A stretch of 64,000 bases of DNA from Flavobacteriales bacterium (lineage in GTDB: Bacteria > Bacteroidota > Bacteroidia > Flavobacteriales_G > Salibacteraceae): assembly GCA_003499525.1 (NCBI GenBank), contig DNTB01000080.1:466-64465 (forward strand), in the 5' to 3' direction. Position 1 is the stretch's first letter. Every line of letters begins with the position of its first letter. The notes beneath the pieces are model-generated. The model did not search any database. It worked only from the letters and a program-made list of their open reading frames with translations, and was not told the origin of the DNA. This document shows positions 32,758-41,075 of this stretch, piece after piece. The position numbers and the translations under genes are program-made.

Positions 32758-34568
32758 GTTTTGGGTAAAATGCAGAGTTCAGGCAAGTTCTGAGTCATCT
32801 GTTGAAAATCTGATTTAAGGGTTTGCCTGATAATATCACTGTTTTGATCGTGACAGTACAAACAAGCGCCTACAAGCAATACGGACGATTGTTCTTGCGT
32901 ATTCAACGGCCTAAAATAACTCCTTGTTGAAACTACATCCTCACGATCGATGAAAAGTCCAGTCCAGGCGTCTTCCGGTAAACCATCCTCCTCGCGATGG
33001 GCATATTCCGATTCAAAAATCCATTCACCATACCCATTTTCTGTGTTGTAGTGCAAGGAGCCTCTTCCGAGTCCGAGTGCAAGAGAGTTTAAATGGCAAG
33101 ACTTACAATCCCTGGATTTTCCGGTTGTATGAGGTGAAGATAGTGAAAACAATCTGTAAAAAACATTCCCCTCCCCTTCTTCATGTTCAAGGCGTGTTCT
33201 GGTTATGATCATACCCGGTATAGAAGGCCTAAATACTCTATCCCCCCCCTTTGTGCTCACTCCGAGTCCCGGTTGATCTGCAAAAAAACCACCAAGATGT
33301 TCCACCCAGGTACCTTCGGTTCTTGAACCATCACGTAAGTCAAAACCACTACTGTTCATATCCAGCTCCGAATGACACCCTATACATTGTGGAACCCATT
33401 GCGCATGACAGGCATTGCAGTCCAAAGCACCGTGTACACCTTCTCGGGAGCATTCCGGATCAAGAGCGGGAACCGTATGCTCATCTTTAGATAGTTTAGA
33501 TACTAAAACTAAATCTCCGTTTTTGCTGAATACATTTGTCAGCGGAACACCGTCCTTCTTTGTCACCACAACAGAGTCTAAAGAATGTTTAAAATCATAA
33601 GAGGCAACAAGTCTCTCATATATCTCCTTTTGATAAAGTCTCTGCTGTGAATTTCCAGCCAGTTCGGGCTCTCCATGGCAATCTTCGCAAGATATTCGCA
33701 CCGCATCTTCTTCATGTGCGTAGTACCTCCCATCCCCCATTAAATCTGTATAGCCATGACAATCAATACATTGCAAGCCCGCAGCATGGTGTACATCTTC
33801 CGCAATAAACTCATGAACTCTCTTATCAATGACATGAGCATATTTTGTCGGATCTTCCGGCATTTCGGTCAACACAGTTTCATGCCATCCCATGTAATTA
33901 GTAGAAATCCTTCCCGACCGACTGTGGCATCCCATACAGTGGATATCACTAACGTGAAGATTTAGCATTGCATGAGTATTTTTATCATTACTTTTTTCAT
34001 AGTTCAAATGACAAGCATTGCACCCCCCACCCCTGGACGTAGTTCCGATTTCTCCTATTTCCGATTTTTCCTTACCAAGGTGGCAGCTTGAACAAAGGTT
34101 CTTCAAGTGCAAATCTGCCGGTGTGTCACCCAATGATGAGATGTGTACACCATGTACACCCACTGTATCTTCTCCAAAAAAGTGGCGGTCAACATTTATG
34201 ATGCCGTGATTAGACGTCATTAGTGAACTCAAAATATGCTGAACTGATTCAGAATGACATGTTGCACATGTACTTTCCACATCTGCCAGGTTACCGGGTA
34301 TAACGACCATTCCCTTGTGAGAATCATCCTCGAGCTCCGATTTATTATCGCCTAAATGACAAGAAGTGCATGCCACAAATTTGTGCGGATCTTGAGCATG
34401 TATTGCGGTAGAATGGCAGTTCACACAAGTAGAACCCTGAACCACCAGGTCATCCGCATTGTCGAGCTGACTATAGTGGCCATCCTGTACAGAAAGTGTA
34501 ACAACTACCCATACTACGAGCAGGACACCAATTGCTGTAAATGAAAGTGTGACGGCGAGTTTTTTCAC
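32745..34568 (-). CDS. Twelve-haem cytochrome c, membrane-anchored, periplasmic
   Basis: 607 residues. One N-terminal helix (about 7-26) anchors it. Twelve CxxCH haem c motifs start at residues 48, 67, 101, 159, 183, 211, 267, 294, 384, 395, 488 and 569, with many further His that can be distal ligands. No known catalytic multihaem family (nitrite, hydroxylamine or tetrathionate reductase) is obvious to me. It could pass electrons between the quinone pool, the molybdoenzyme and an outer acceptor, or be a sulfur-compound reductase itself. It is divergent from the psrA-like operon with a shared candidate FNR-type site. Confidence 0.9.
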   Translation of the reverse strand: MKKLAVTLSFTAIGVLLVVWVVVTLSVQDGHYSQLDNADDLVVQGSTCVNCHSTAIHAQDPHKFVACTSCHLGDNKSELEDDSHKGMVVIPGNLADVESTCATCHSESVQHILSSLMTSNHGIINVDRHFFGEDTVGVHGVHISSLGDTPADLHLKNLCSSCHLGKEKSEIGEIGTTSRGGGCNACHLNYEKSNDKNTHAMLNLHVSDIHCMGCHSRSGRISTNYMGWHETVLTEMPEDPTKYAHVIDKRVHEFIAEDVHHAAGLQCIDCHGYTDLMGDGRYYAHEEDAVRISCEDCHGEPELAGNSQQRLYQKEIYERLVASYDFKHSLDSVVVTKKDGVPLTNVFSKNGDLVLVSKLSKDEHTVPALDPECSREGVHGALDCNACHAQWVPQCIGCHSELDMNSSGFDLRDGSRTEGTWVEHLGGFFADQPGLGVSTKGGDRVFRPSIPGMIITRTRLEHEEGEGNVFYRLFSLSSPHTTGKSRDCKSCHLNSLALGLGRGSLHYNTENGYGEWIFESEYAHREEDGLPEDAWTGLFIDREDVVSTRSYFRPLNTQEQSSVLLVGACLYCHDQNSDIIRQTLKSDFQQMTQNLPELCILPKTKTP

Positions 34569-34906
34569 TCAGGTAAACATACAAATACTAAGATGAAATT
34601 CATCTGGGCTTTGGCCTTTATCTTTTTTCCTTTCCTTCTGTAACTGTTGTACTTGTTTAATAGTAATAGAATTATTATTTGGATTTTCCGGCCTAAAATC
34701 AGGGCTATTTAGAGCAATTTTAAATAATGAAATAAACTGACAAGAATCATAGATTTTCTATTGCTTTCGCGACCTTTAGCATTGGCCATAAAAAAAGGAG
34801 ATTCTAATTTTACTCAGTAAAAATTGCTATAGAAAATCGCCAATCACATTTATTACTTTTTTTATGCTTTTTGATATTATTTTTTCTATTTATTAAATAA
34901 ATAATA
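34569..34906. other. 338-bp divergent control region, no gene
   Basis: This AT-rich gap separates the 12-haem cytochrome (minus) from the molybdoenzyme operon (plus). It contains the candidate box at 34737-34750. No exact TAnnTTTG box is seen on the plus strand; a near match, TAAAATTG, occurs on the minus strand at 34715-34722. The last 60 bases before the ATG are almost all A/T. Confidence 0.6.
34737..34750. promoter_or_regulatory. Candidate Fnr/FixK-type box CTGAC-AAGA-ATCAT
   Basis: The half sites TGAC and ATCA, spaced by 4 bp, fit the TGA-N6-TCA core of Crp/Fnr-family operators. The left half is identical to that of the 29490 site. It lies about midway between the cytochrome and molybdoenzyme genes. 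The right half is imperfect, so confidence is modest. Confidence 0.42.
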
Positions 34907-37153
34907 ATGGGAACAACGCGCAGACAATTTATCAAAATCTCCGCTTTAGGCCTTGGTGGTGCTACCGTAGCTGCCTCTTCTTATGGCCTGGGAGATTCAT
35001 TTCTTTCAGTCTTCGATCCCGTTGACAAAAGTCATCTGGTAAATGCAAATTTTAAGAGGTACCCAACCTATTGTGAGGTTTGCTTCTGGAAATGTGCCGG
35101 ATGGACTTATGTAGATGAAGACGGAGAAATCACAAAACTAATTGGTAACGACAATGATCCCCACTGCTATGGAAGGCTTTGTCCTCGTGGTACTGGGGGT
35201 GTTGGAATGTATCAGGATGAGGACAGGCTAAAGACTCCTCTTATTCGAACAGGAGAAGGCGATCAACAGACGTTTAGAGAAGCAACATGGGAAGAAGCAT
35301 TCGACCTGATTGCCTCTAAAATGAAATCGGTTAAGGAGAACTATGGAGCAGAAACGTTTGCGTTATTGAAACATGGCTCTTCAGGAAAGCAATTTGAGCA
35401 TCTATTTCAGGCCTATGGTTCAGATACCGTTGGAGAGCCCGCTTATGCTCAATGTCGAGGGCCACGCGAAACCGGTTTTGCTTTGACCTTTGGGTCATGG
35501 GTAGGATCACCAGAACCTACAGATATCAGAGATTGTAAATGCATGGTACTGATAGGTTCTCACCTGGGTGAAAACATGCACAACAGTCAGGTTCAGGAAA
35601 TGTCCGATGCTATTGACAAAGGCATCTCAATAATCACGGTAGACCCGAGGTTTTCAACTGTAGCATCCAAATCTAAATATTGGATGCCGATCAAACCCTC
35701 TACCGATATCGCGCTGCTCTTAGCTTGGATGAATGTCATCATCAATGAGGAGTTGTACGACAAAAAGTATGTAGAAAAATACACTTACGGGCTGGATGAG
35801 CTGCGTAAACATGTTCAACAATACACTCCGGAATGGGCTTATGGCGTGACGACTCTTAAACCAGATTTAATTCGCAAAACAGCCCGTGAAATGGCACAGG
35901 CTGCCCCTTCTGTTATTATTCATCCAGGGCGCCATGTAACATGGTATGGAGATGATACCCAGCGGGAAAGAGCAATGGCTATTTTAAATGCATTGTTAGG
36001 TTCATGGGGACGGAGAGGCGGTTTTTATTTTAAGGAAAAACTTAAGCTTCCCAAGTATCCATTACCAAAATATGAGCATCCTAAGTGGACATGGAAAGAC
36101 CTTGGAAGCAAGTATCCATTAGCACAAATGGGGCTTACTAACGAGATCATTAATTCATCCCTTCCGGAATATGATGGCGATTATCCGGTAAAAGCCTGGT
36201 TTGTGAGTGGAACAAATCTGGTTGCTGCTATTCCGAATAAAGCCGAAATCGAGCGTGCCATTGATAATCTCGAGTTCATGGTAGTCGTAGATACCATGCC
36301 AATGGATATAACAGGTTATGCTGACGTAGTGCTACCTGAGTGTACCTATCTGGAACGGTATGATGATATTCGTTCTGCCACAAACAGAGAGCCTTCCATT
36401 GCGCTGCGCATGCCGGCAGTACCTCCAAAATACAATTCAAAACCATCCTGGTGGATGGCCAAACAAATTGGCGAAAGACTAGGCCTGCAGGAATACTTCC
36501 CCTATGAAGATTATGCCGAGGTTCTGGATTGGCAACTTAAGGAGATCGGAAGTTCTCTGGAGGAAATGAAGAAAATTGGAGTAAAGAACTTCCCAAGAAA
36601 AGGAAGGTCGCTCTATCTTGCTGAAGATGAAGATTATACCTTCCCAACTCCATCGGGTAAAATTGAGCTTTTCTCCACCAGGCTTGAGCAATTAGGTTTC
36701 GATCCCATGCCGAAGTATACAGCGCATCCGGAACCGGATCAAAACTTCTATAGATTGATCTATGGACGAGCTCCTATGCATACATTCAGCCGGACAGCAA
36801 ACAATCCAAACCTTGTGGATTTAATGCCGGAAAATACCTGTTGGATTAACCCGAAAGTGGCTAAACAATGGGAAATCGAGCCGGGAGAAGAAATCTTCCT
36901 GAAAAATCAAATTGGAAAAGTCTCTCAATTCCCAATTAAGGTGCGAGTGACAGAGCGAATTCGGTGGGATTCTATTTACATGGTTCATGGGTTTGGACAT
37001 CAGGAAAAAGCACTTAAAAACACTTTTGGAAAAGGTGTAAGCGATACCGAAATGATCAGTGAAGTTATGATCGACCCGATAATGGGCGGTACGGGAATGC
37101 GTGGAAATTTTGTGACATTTATTAAGAAAGAAAATTTAACAGCCGAGATATGA
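34907..37153 (+). CDS. Tat-exported molybdopterin oxidoreductase (PsrA/PhsA-like catalytic subunit)
   Basis: 748 residues of the DMSO-reductase family. A Tat signal (TTRRQFIKISALGLGG, 3-18) sends it to the periplasm. C56, C59, C63 and C92 form the [4Fe-4S] site (CEVCFWKC...LCPRG). Cys183 in AYAQCRGPRE is a likely Mo ligand, as in PsrA-type enzymes. Cofactor-binding blocks such as HPGRHVTWYGDD and the C-terminal dinucleotide domain follow. With the ferredoxin and NrfD subunits it forms a quinone-linked complex acting on polysulfide, thiosulfate, tetrathionate or sulfite. Substrate and direction are unknown. It overlaps the next gene by 4 nt. Confidence 0.92.
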   Translation: MGTTRRQFIKISALGLGGATVAASSYGLGDSFLSVFDPVDKSHLVNANFKRYPTYCEVCFWKCAGWTYVDEDGEITKLIGNDNDPHCYGRLCPRGTGGVGMYQDEDRLKTPLIRTGEGDQQTFREATWEEAFDLIASKMKSVKENYGAETFALLKHGSSGKQFEHLFQAYGSDTVGEPAYAQCRGPRETGFALTFGSWVGSPEPTDIRDCKCMVLIGSHLGENMHNSQVQEMSDAIDKGISIITVDPRFSTVASKSKYWMPIKPSTDIALLLAWMNVIINEELYDKKYVEKYTYGLDELRKHVQQYTPEWAYGVTTLKPDLIRKTAREMAQAAPSVIIHPGRHVTWYGDDTQRERAMAILNALLGSWGRRGGFYFKEKLKLPKYPLPKYEHPKWTWKDLGSKYPLAQMGLTNEIINSSLPEYDGDYPVKAWFVSGTNLVAAIPNKAEIERAIDNLEFMVVVDTMPMDITGYADVVLPECTYLERYDDIRSATNREPSIALRMPAVPPKYNSKPSWWMAKQIGERLGLQEYFPYEDYAEVLDWQLKEIGSSLEEMKKIGVKNFPRKGRSLYLAEDEDYTFPTPSGKIELFSTRLEQLGFDPMPKYTAHPEPDQNFYRLIYGRAPMHTFSRTANNPNLVDLMPENTCWINPKVAKQWEIEPGEEIFLKNQIGKVSQFPIKVRVTERIRWDSIYMVHGFGHQEKALKNTFGKGVSDTEMISEVMIDPIMGGTGMRGNFVTFIKKENLTAEI

Positions 37154-37683
37154 GATACGCAATGGCCATAGACACCAAAAAATGTGTCGGCTGCAGCGAT
37201 TGTGTTGTGGCTTGTCAAACAGAAAACAAAGTTCCAATAGGATATTGCCGGGACTGGGTAACGGAATCTGTACATGGGACTTATCCTCAACTCGAAATCG
37301 AATTGAGAACAGAGCGGTGCAATCATTGCGACGATGCACCATGTGTACGGTGCTGCCCGACAGGTGCAAGCCACATTGTTGAAGGAGGCATTGTACTCGT
37401 TGAAGAATTTGAATGCATTGGTTGCGGGGCATGTATTGAATCCTGCCCCTATGATGCCCGTTTCAGTCACCCTGAAGGATATGTCGATAAATGTACCTTC
37501 TGTATGCATCGGGTAAATAGAGGTCAGCAACCCGCATGTGTATCAGTTTGCCCAACGAAGTGCATGTATTTTGGTGATCTTGATGATCCCCGCAGTGAGG
37601 TTTCACAATTGCTTAAAACCAGAAAATACAAGGCGTTGGCACCCGAAGCAGGAACTAAACCGCAAATTTTTTACCTAATGTAA
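37150..37683 (+). CDS. Four-cluster ferredoxin subunit (PsrB/DmsB-like)
   Basis: 177 residues. Sixteen cysteines arranged in four sets (C12/15/18/22, C57/60/65/69, C89/92/95/99, C115/118/130/134) bind four [4Fe-4S] clusters, as in PsrB, PhsB and DmsB. It wires electrons between the molybdoenzyme and the NrfD-type membrane subunit. It has no signal peptide and would be exported with the Tat-targeted partner. Its start overlaps the end of the catalytic subunit gene by 4 nt, and the membrane subunit follows after 5 nt. Confidence 0.95.
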   Translation: MRYAMAIDTKKCVGCSDCVVACQTENKVPIGYCRDWVTESVHGTYPQLEIELRTERCNHCDDAPCVRCCPTGASHIVEGGIVLVEEFECIGCGACIESCPYDARFSHPEGYVDKCTFCMHRVNRGQQPACVSVCPTKCMYFGDLDDPRSEVSQLLKTRKYKALAPEAGTKPQIFYLM

Positions 37684-37688
37684 CTGTC

Positions 37689-38639
37689 ATGAAAGAAGAA
37701 CTATTCATCAGTGGAAGACACATTCCAAATATCGATCCTCACCTTCATATCTGGCATTGGCCAATATCAGTTTACTTATTCCTTGGAGGTTTAGCTGCTG
37801 GTGTGCTTTTTTTCGCCGCATTGGTAACCCTGCTTGGCAAAGAAAAAGAAATGACAGGGGTGGTTAAAAGGGCCACAATAGTCGTTCCTATAGCACTAAG
37901 TTTTGGTCTGATCTTTTTGATCTACGATCTAAAAAACCCTCTGTATTCATGGCAATTATATCTAACGCTCCGGTTAGAGTCTCCAATGTCGTGGGGAGCC
38001 TGGATATTGTTATTGGTTACTCCTATTTCATTCCTTTGGACCATAGGGTATTTTAAAGAATACTTCATTTACTGGGATTGGGAAAAAGGAATATGGAAGT
38101 ACGTCAGCATATTCATCGATTACATCAACAAATATCGCAAGGTGCTCGCATGGATTTTGATTCCATCAACTATCATCCTCGGTATTTATACGGGTATTCT
38201 CTTATCTGCATTCAACGCACGCCCTCTTTGGAACAACGCCATTTTAGGACCTCTTTTCCTGACTTCCGGGCTTTCTACAGGAGCTGCTCTTATCATCTTG
38301 GTAAGCGCAAGTCATAAAGAGCGACGAATGTTCAGTATTATAGATCTTATCCTCATTATCATTGAACTATTTCTTATTACACATCTGATCATGGGGTTCT
38401 ATGCAGGGCCACAAGTTCAGCAAGAGGCAGCTAAACTATTGATGGGAGGAGAGTTTACTATCATGTTCTGGGTATTCGTAGTAATTCTAGGTTTGGCCAT
38501 CCCGGCGATAATGGAAATCATGGAACTCGCCGGACTCAGAATACCGGTAGCCGTTCCAGTCTTACTGGTACTTTTAGGAGGCCTTATTTTCCGTTTTGTG
38601 ATGGTGGATGCCGGTCAGCTTACCCGATATCTGTATTAA
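37689..38639 (+). CDS. NrfD/PsrC-family quinone-reactive membrane subunit
   Basis: 316 residues with about 8-9 membrane helices and no haem-type His pairs. It fits the NrfD/PsrC family, e.g. HLHIWHWPISVYLFLGGLAAG near residue 20 and LKNPLYSWQLYL with DLKNP at the conserved site near 80. It anchors the complex and exchanges electrons with quinone. With the two genes before it, it completes a PsrABC-like complex. Confidence 0.92.
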   Translation: MKEELFISGRHIPNIDPHLHIWHWPISVYLFLGGLAAGVLFFAALVTLLGKEKEMTGVVKRATIVVPIALSFGLIFLIYDLKNPLYSWQLYLTLRLESPMSWGAWILLLVTPISFLWTIGYFKEYFIYWDWEKGIWKYVSIFIDYINKYRKVLAWILIPSTIILGIYTGILLSAFNARPLWNNAILGPLFLTSGLSTGAALIILVSASHKERRMFSIIDLILIIIELFLITHLIMGFYAGPQVQQEAAKLLMGGEFTIMFWVFVVILGLAIPAIMEIMELAGLRIPVAVPVLLVLLGGLIFRFVMVDAGQLTRYLY

Positions 38640-38649
38640 AGTTTTGAAT

Positions 38650-39180
38650 ATGAGCTATATAAATGATCATTTGAGGCATGTGTACTGGAATCCTTATTTC
38701 GGTGGGTTCATGTTGGGGCTATTGCTCATTGCCACATTTTACATCACCGGCAGGGGTGTTGGCGCCACTGGTGGAACTAAGAGTACTGTTGCTACTACGG
38801 TCAATGCTATGGCCCCGGAACATGCTCATAAACTGCATTACTACGAAAAATACTTTGATGAAGAAAAAAACCCCATGAACAACTGGCTGGTGTATGAAAC
38901 ACTTGGCATTTTGCTCGGGGCATTTCTCTCCGGAGCCATTTCAGGAAGAGTTTTTGTTCGCACTCAGCACTCACCAAAGATTACATCAAGAACCCGGCTC
39001 GTTTTTGCGGCCTTAGGCGGCCTTTTGTTCGGCTTTGGATCACAATTGGCCCGTGGATGTACAAGTGGGGCTGCCTTAAGCGGAATCTCAGTGCTTTCAT
39101 TTGGCGGTTTTATTGTGATGCTTGGAATATTCGGTACGGGATATTTGTTTGCATATTTCTTTAGAAAACTTTGGATATAA
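38650..39180 (+). CDS. YeeE/YedE family transporter, first half
   Basis: 176 residues, about 4-5 membrane helices. Cys137 lies in the signature GSQLARGCTSGAALSG. Full-length YeeE/TsuA proteins, which take up thiosulfate by passing it along membrane cysteines, carry two copies of this type of repeat; here they are encoded as two genes, like the split PmpA/PmpB form. The ATG at 38650 fits the membrane start; it is 10 nt after the NrfD gene. Confidence 0.88.
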   Translation: MSYINDHLRHVYWNPYFGGFMLGLLLIATFYITGRGVGATGGTKSTVATTVNAMAPEHAHKLHYYEKYFDEEKNPMNNWLVYETLGILLGAFLSGAISGRVFVRTQHSPKITSRTRLVFAALGGLLFGFGSQLARGCTSGAALSGISVLSFGGFIVMLGIFGTGYLFAYFFRKLWI

Positions 39181-39183
39181 GCT

Positions 39184-39780
39184 ATGGGACCTTTAACACC
39201 TAACGGAATTATTTCAACAGAATGGAACTACGTTATAGCAGTTCTCATAGGAATGGCTTTTGGGTTTATTCTTGAAGCCTCAGGGTTCTCTTCATCGAGA
39301 AAACTGGTAGGTGTTTTTTATGGATACGACTTTGCTGTGCTGCGGGTATTCTTTACGGCAGGACTTGTGGCAATTATTGGTCTGCTTTACCTGAATTATT
39401 TCGGGTACATAGATTACTCCGTTTTGTATGTATATCCTACCTATCTCAACTCTGCCATATTAGGAAGTGTAATTATGGGATTGGGTTTTATCATCGGCGG
39501 ATTTTGCCCCGGAACAAGTCTTACTGCGGTTGCCATAGGGAAACTGGATGGATGGGTATTTACCGGTGGATTATTTATTGGGATATTCATCTTCTCTGAG
39601 CTTTTCAATATGGAAGCTGTTGAGAATTTCTACAATGGAAATTATCTGGGCCATATCACCATCATGGATTATTTTGATATAAATCCATACGGTTTTGTCC
39701 TGATTTTTACACTTCTGGCTGTAGCAGCCTTTACCATAGCATCAATTGTACGAAGACGAGTTAAACAAGTATTTTATTAA
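39184..39780 (+). CDS. YeeE/YedE family transporter, second half
   Basis: 198 residues with about 5 membrane helices. Cys108 sits in GGFCPGTSLTAVAIG, the partner signature to ARGCTSG in the gene 3 nt upstream. The two proteins should join into one pore for thiosulfate, sulfite or persulfide-type sulfur. The start MGPLTPNG is an ATG. Followed after 10 nt by the first of two rhodanese-like membrane proteins. Confidence 0.88.
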   Translation: MGPLTPNGIISTEWNYVIAVLIGMAFGFILEASGFSSSRKLVGVFYGYDFAVLRVFFTAGLVAIIGLLYLNYFGYIDYSVLYVYPTYLNSAILGSVIMGLGFIIGGFCPGTSLTAVAIGKLDGWVFTGGLFIGIFIFSELFNMEAVENFYNGNYLGHITIMDYFDINPYGFVLIFTLLAVAAFTIASIVRRRVKQVFY

Positions 39781-39790
39781 ACCTATTATT

Positions 39791-40426
39791 ATGTCGATTA
39801 GATATATTATTCTGGCATTGGTTCTCATCGCAGTTGCATTCGGGTTATTGTTTATCACGGTGCCCGAAAAAAGCAATCAGATAGAGGTAACTACATTTTT
39901 GAAAAGCATTAATGATCCGGCCCGTTTCATCAATACGGATGATGTGGCCGATCGCATCATTACAGAAGATCCTACTCTCCTTATCATAGACGTTCGAAAG
40001 CCTGCAGAGTTTGAAGCATTCAACATTCCAGGTTCTGTGAACATACCCCTGGGTGACCTGATGAATGAGGAAAACAGGAAATACATCAATCAGAATCTGC
40101 TGGATGTAGTCTTTGTCAGCAATGATGGTGTCTATGCAAATACAGCATGGGCTCTTGCTGCACAAAATGGCTATAAGAATCTGTATGTACTGGAACGGGG
40201 GCTGAATAGATGGTTCGAGACCATAATGGCGCCGGTTGAACCTGCTGAAACCGCTCCCATTGAGGAATTTGAGTTATTCTCAGTACGTAAAGGTGCAGGA
40301 CAGTACTTTGGAGTTCAAGCCTACATCGAGGCTCCTGTCATCGAAAAAGTGATACAAAAGAAAAGAGCTCCAAAAAAGGTTATTGTAAAAGAAGTACAGG
40401 AAGTTGAGGCCGAAGGAGGCTGCTAA
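39791..40426 (+). CDS. Membrane-anchored rhodanese-like protein with C-terminal Gly-Gly-Cys
   Basis: 211 residues. One N-terminal helix (4-23), positive at the start, predicts N-in and the rest in the periplasm. The rhodanese fold spans about 45-145 (IIDVRKPAEFEAFNIPGSVNIP), but the catalytic loop is VFVSNDGVYAN (107-117) with no Cys. A Lys/Val/Glu/Pro-rich tail (about 175-208) ends EAEGGC, and this terminal Cys211 is the only cysteine in the protein. The tail looks like a flexible sulfur-carrying arm. It is in an operon with the molybdoenzyme and YeeE/YedE; the next gene encodes a same-length relative. Confidence 0.85.
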   Translation: MSIRYIILALVLIAVAFGLLFITVPEKSNQIEVTTFLKSINDPARFINTDDVADRIITEDPTLLIIDVRKPAEFEAFNIPGSVNIPLGDLMNEENRKYINQNLLDVVFVSNDGVYANTAWALAAQNGYKNLYVLERGLNRWFETIMAPVEPAETAPIEEFELFSVRKGAGQYFGVQAYIEAPVIEKVIQKKRAPKKVIVKEVQEVEAEGGC

Positions 40427-40438
40427 AAAATTGAGACC

Positions 40439-41074
40439 ATGAAAGAATTAATGAAAACGAGAAATATTACCGTTGCAGTAATCATAGTGTTGCTGATATT
40501 GGCCTTTGGTTTTATGAGCTATAATCGTCCGCAATACTCCTTTACAATGAGTTCAGAGGAAATGCTAACTCAATTGGATGAAGTGAAAAGCATCGGGCTC
40601 AAAGAAGCCCGGAACATGGTAAAGTCCAGAGATGAGAATACCGTTTTTGTGGATATCCGAAAGTCCTACGACTATGAGGTTAAAAGCATTCCGGATGCTA
40701 TAAATATCCCGGTTGCACATCTGCTCGATGATGAGAATTTTGCCCTACTGGAAGAAATGAAAGAAAATGGAAAAATGGTGGTCCTTTTCGGAAATTCTGA
40801 AACTCAATCCAAACTTCCATTCATGTTGCTCTATGAGCTGGGCCTGGATAATGTCCGGTTTCTATGTGGGGGATTAGATGATTTTTTCAATGAAAACTCC
40901 AATTATATCACAGAGGGACAGATATATAACTTCGAGGATAAATTTAAGGAACTGCAAATCAAACCCGAGCCTAAAGTGGTAGAAAAAGTTCAGGAAGTAC
41001 AGGCTCCATCGAAACCTAAGAAATCAATTCCTGTAAATCCGAAACCGGTGGTCGAGGAAGAAGAGGGTTGCTAA
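40439..41074 (+). CDS. Membrane-anchored rhodanese-like protein with C-terminal Gly-Cys
   Basis: 211 residues, exactly the length of the preceding protein and the same layout. One N-terminal helix (10-26) is followed by a rhodanese fold (about 50-150; VFVDIRKSYDYEVKSIPDAINIP). Its loop, VVLFGNSETQSK (114-125), lacks the catalytic Cys. A Pro/Lys/Val/Glu-rich tail ends EEEEGC. Only one other Cys is present (Cys143 in RFLCGGLDD). Probably a diverged duplicate of the gene 12 nt upstream and a partner in the same task. The operon ends here, one base before the stop of the convergent ald gene, with no visible terminator. Confidence 0.85.
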   Translation: MKELMKTRNITVAVIIVLLILAFGFMSYNRPQYSFTMSSEEMLTQLDEVKSIGLKEARNMVKSRDENTVFVDIRKSYDYEVKSIPDAINIPVAHLLDDENFALLEEMKENGKMVVLFGNSETQSKLPFMLLYELGLDNVRFLCGGLDDFFNENSNYITEGQIYNFEDKFKELQIKPEPKVVEKVQEVQAPSKPKKSIPVNPKPVVEEEEGC

Positions 41075-41075
41075 A

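Noticed and set aside
37000..37530. Open frame of 176 codons on the minus strand across the molybdoenzyme and ferredoxin genes
   Set aside because: It spans the overlap of two clear genes on the other strand and has no recognisable features.
34907..38639. Assignment as SoeABC cytoplasmic sulfite dehydrogenase
   Set aside because: The catalytic subunit has a clear Tat signal, so it is periplasmic; SoeA faces the cytoplasm and has none.
39791..41074. The idea that the two rhodanese-like genes are decaying pseudogenes
   Set aside because: Both frames are intact, equal in length, keep the fold and share a distinct Gly-Cys end, which decay would not produce.
23592..41074. A mobile genomic island carrying the sulfur genes
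   Set aside because: No integrase, transposase, flanking tRNA or direct repeats are visible at the edges, and composition looks similar to neighbours by eye.
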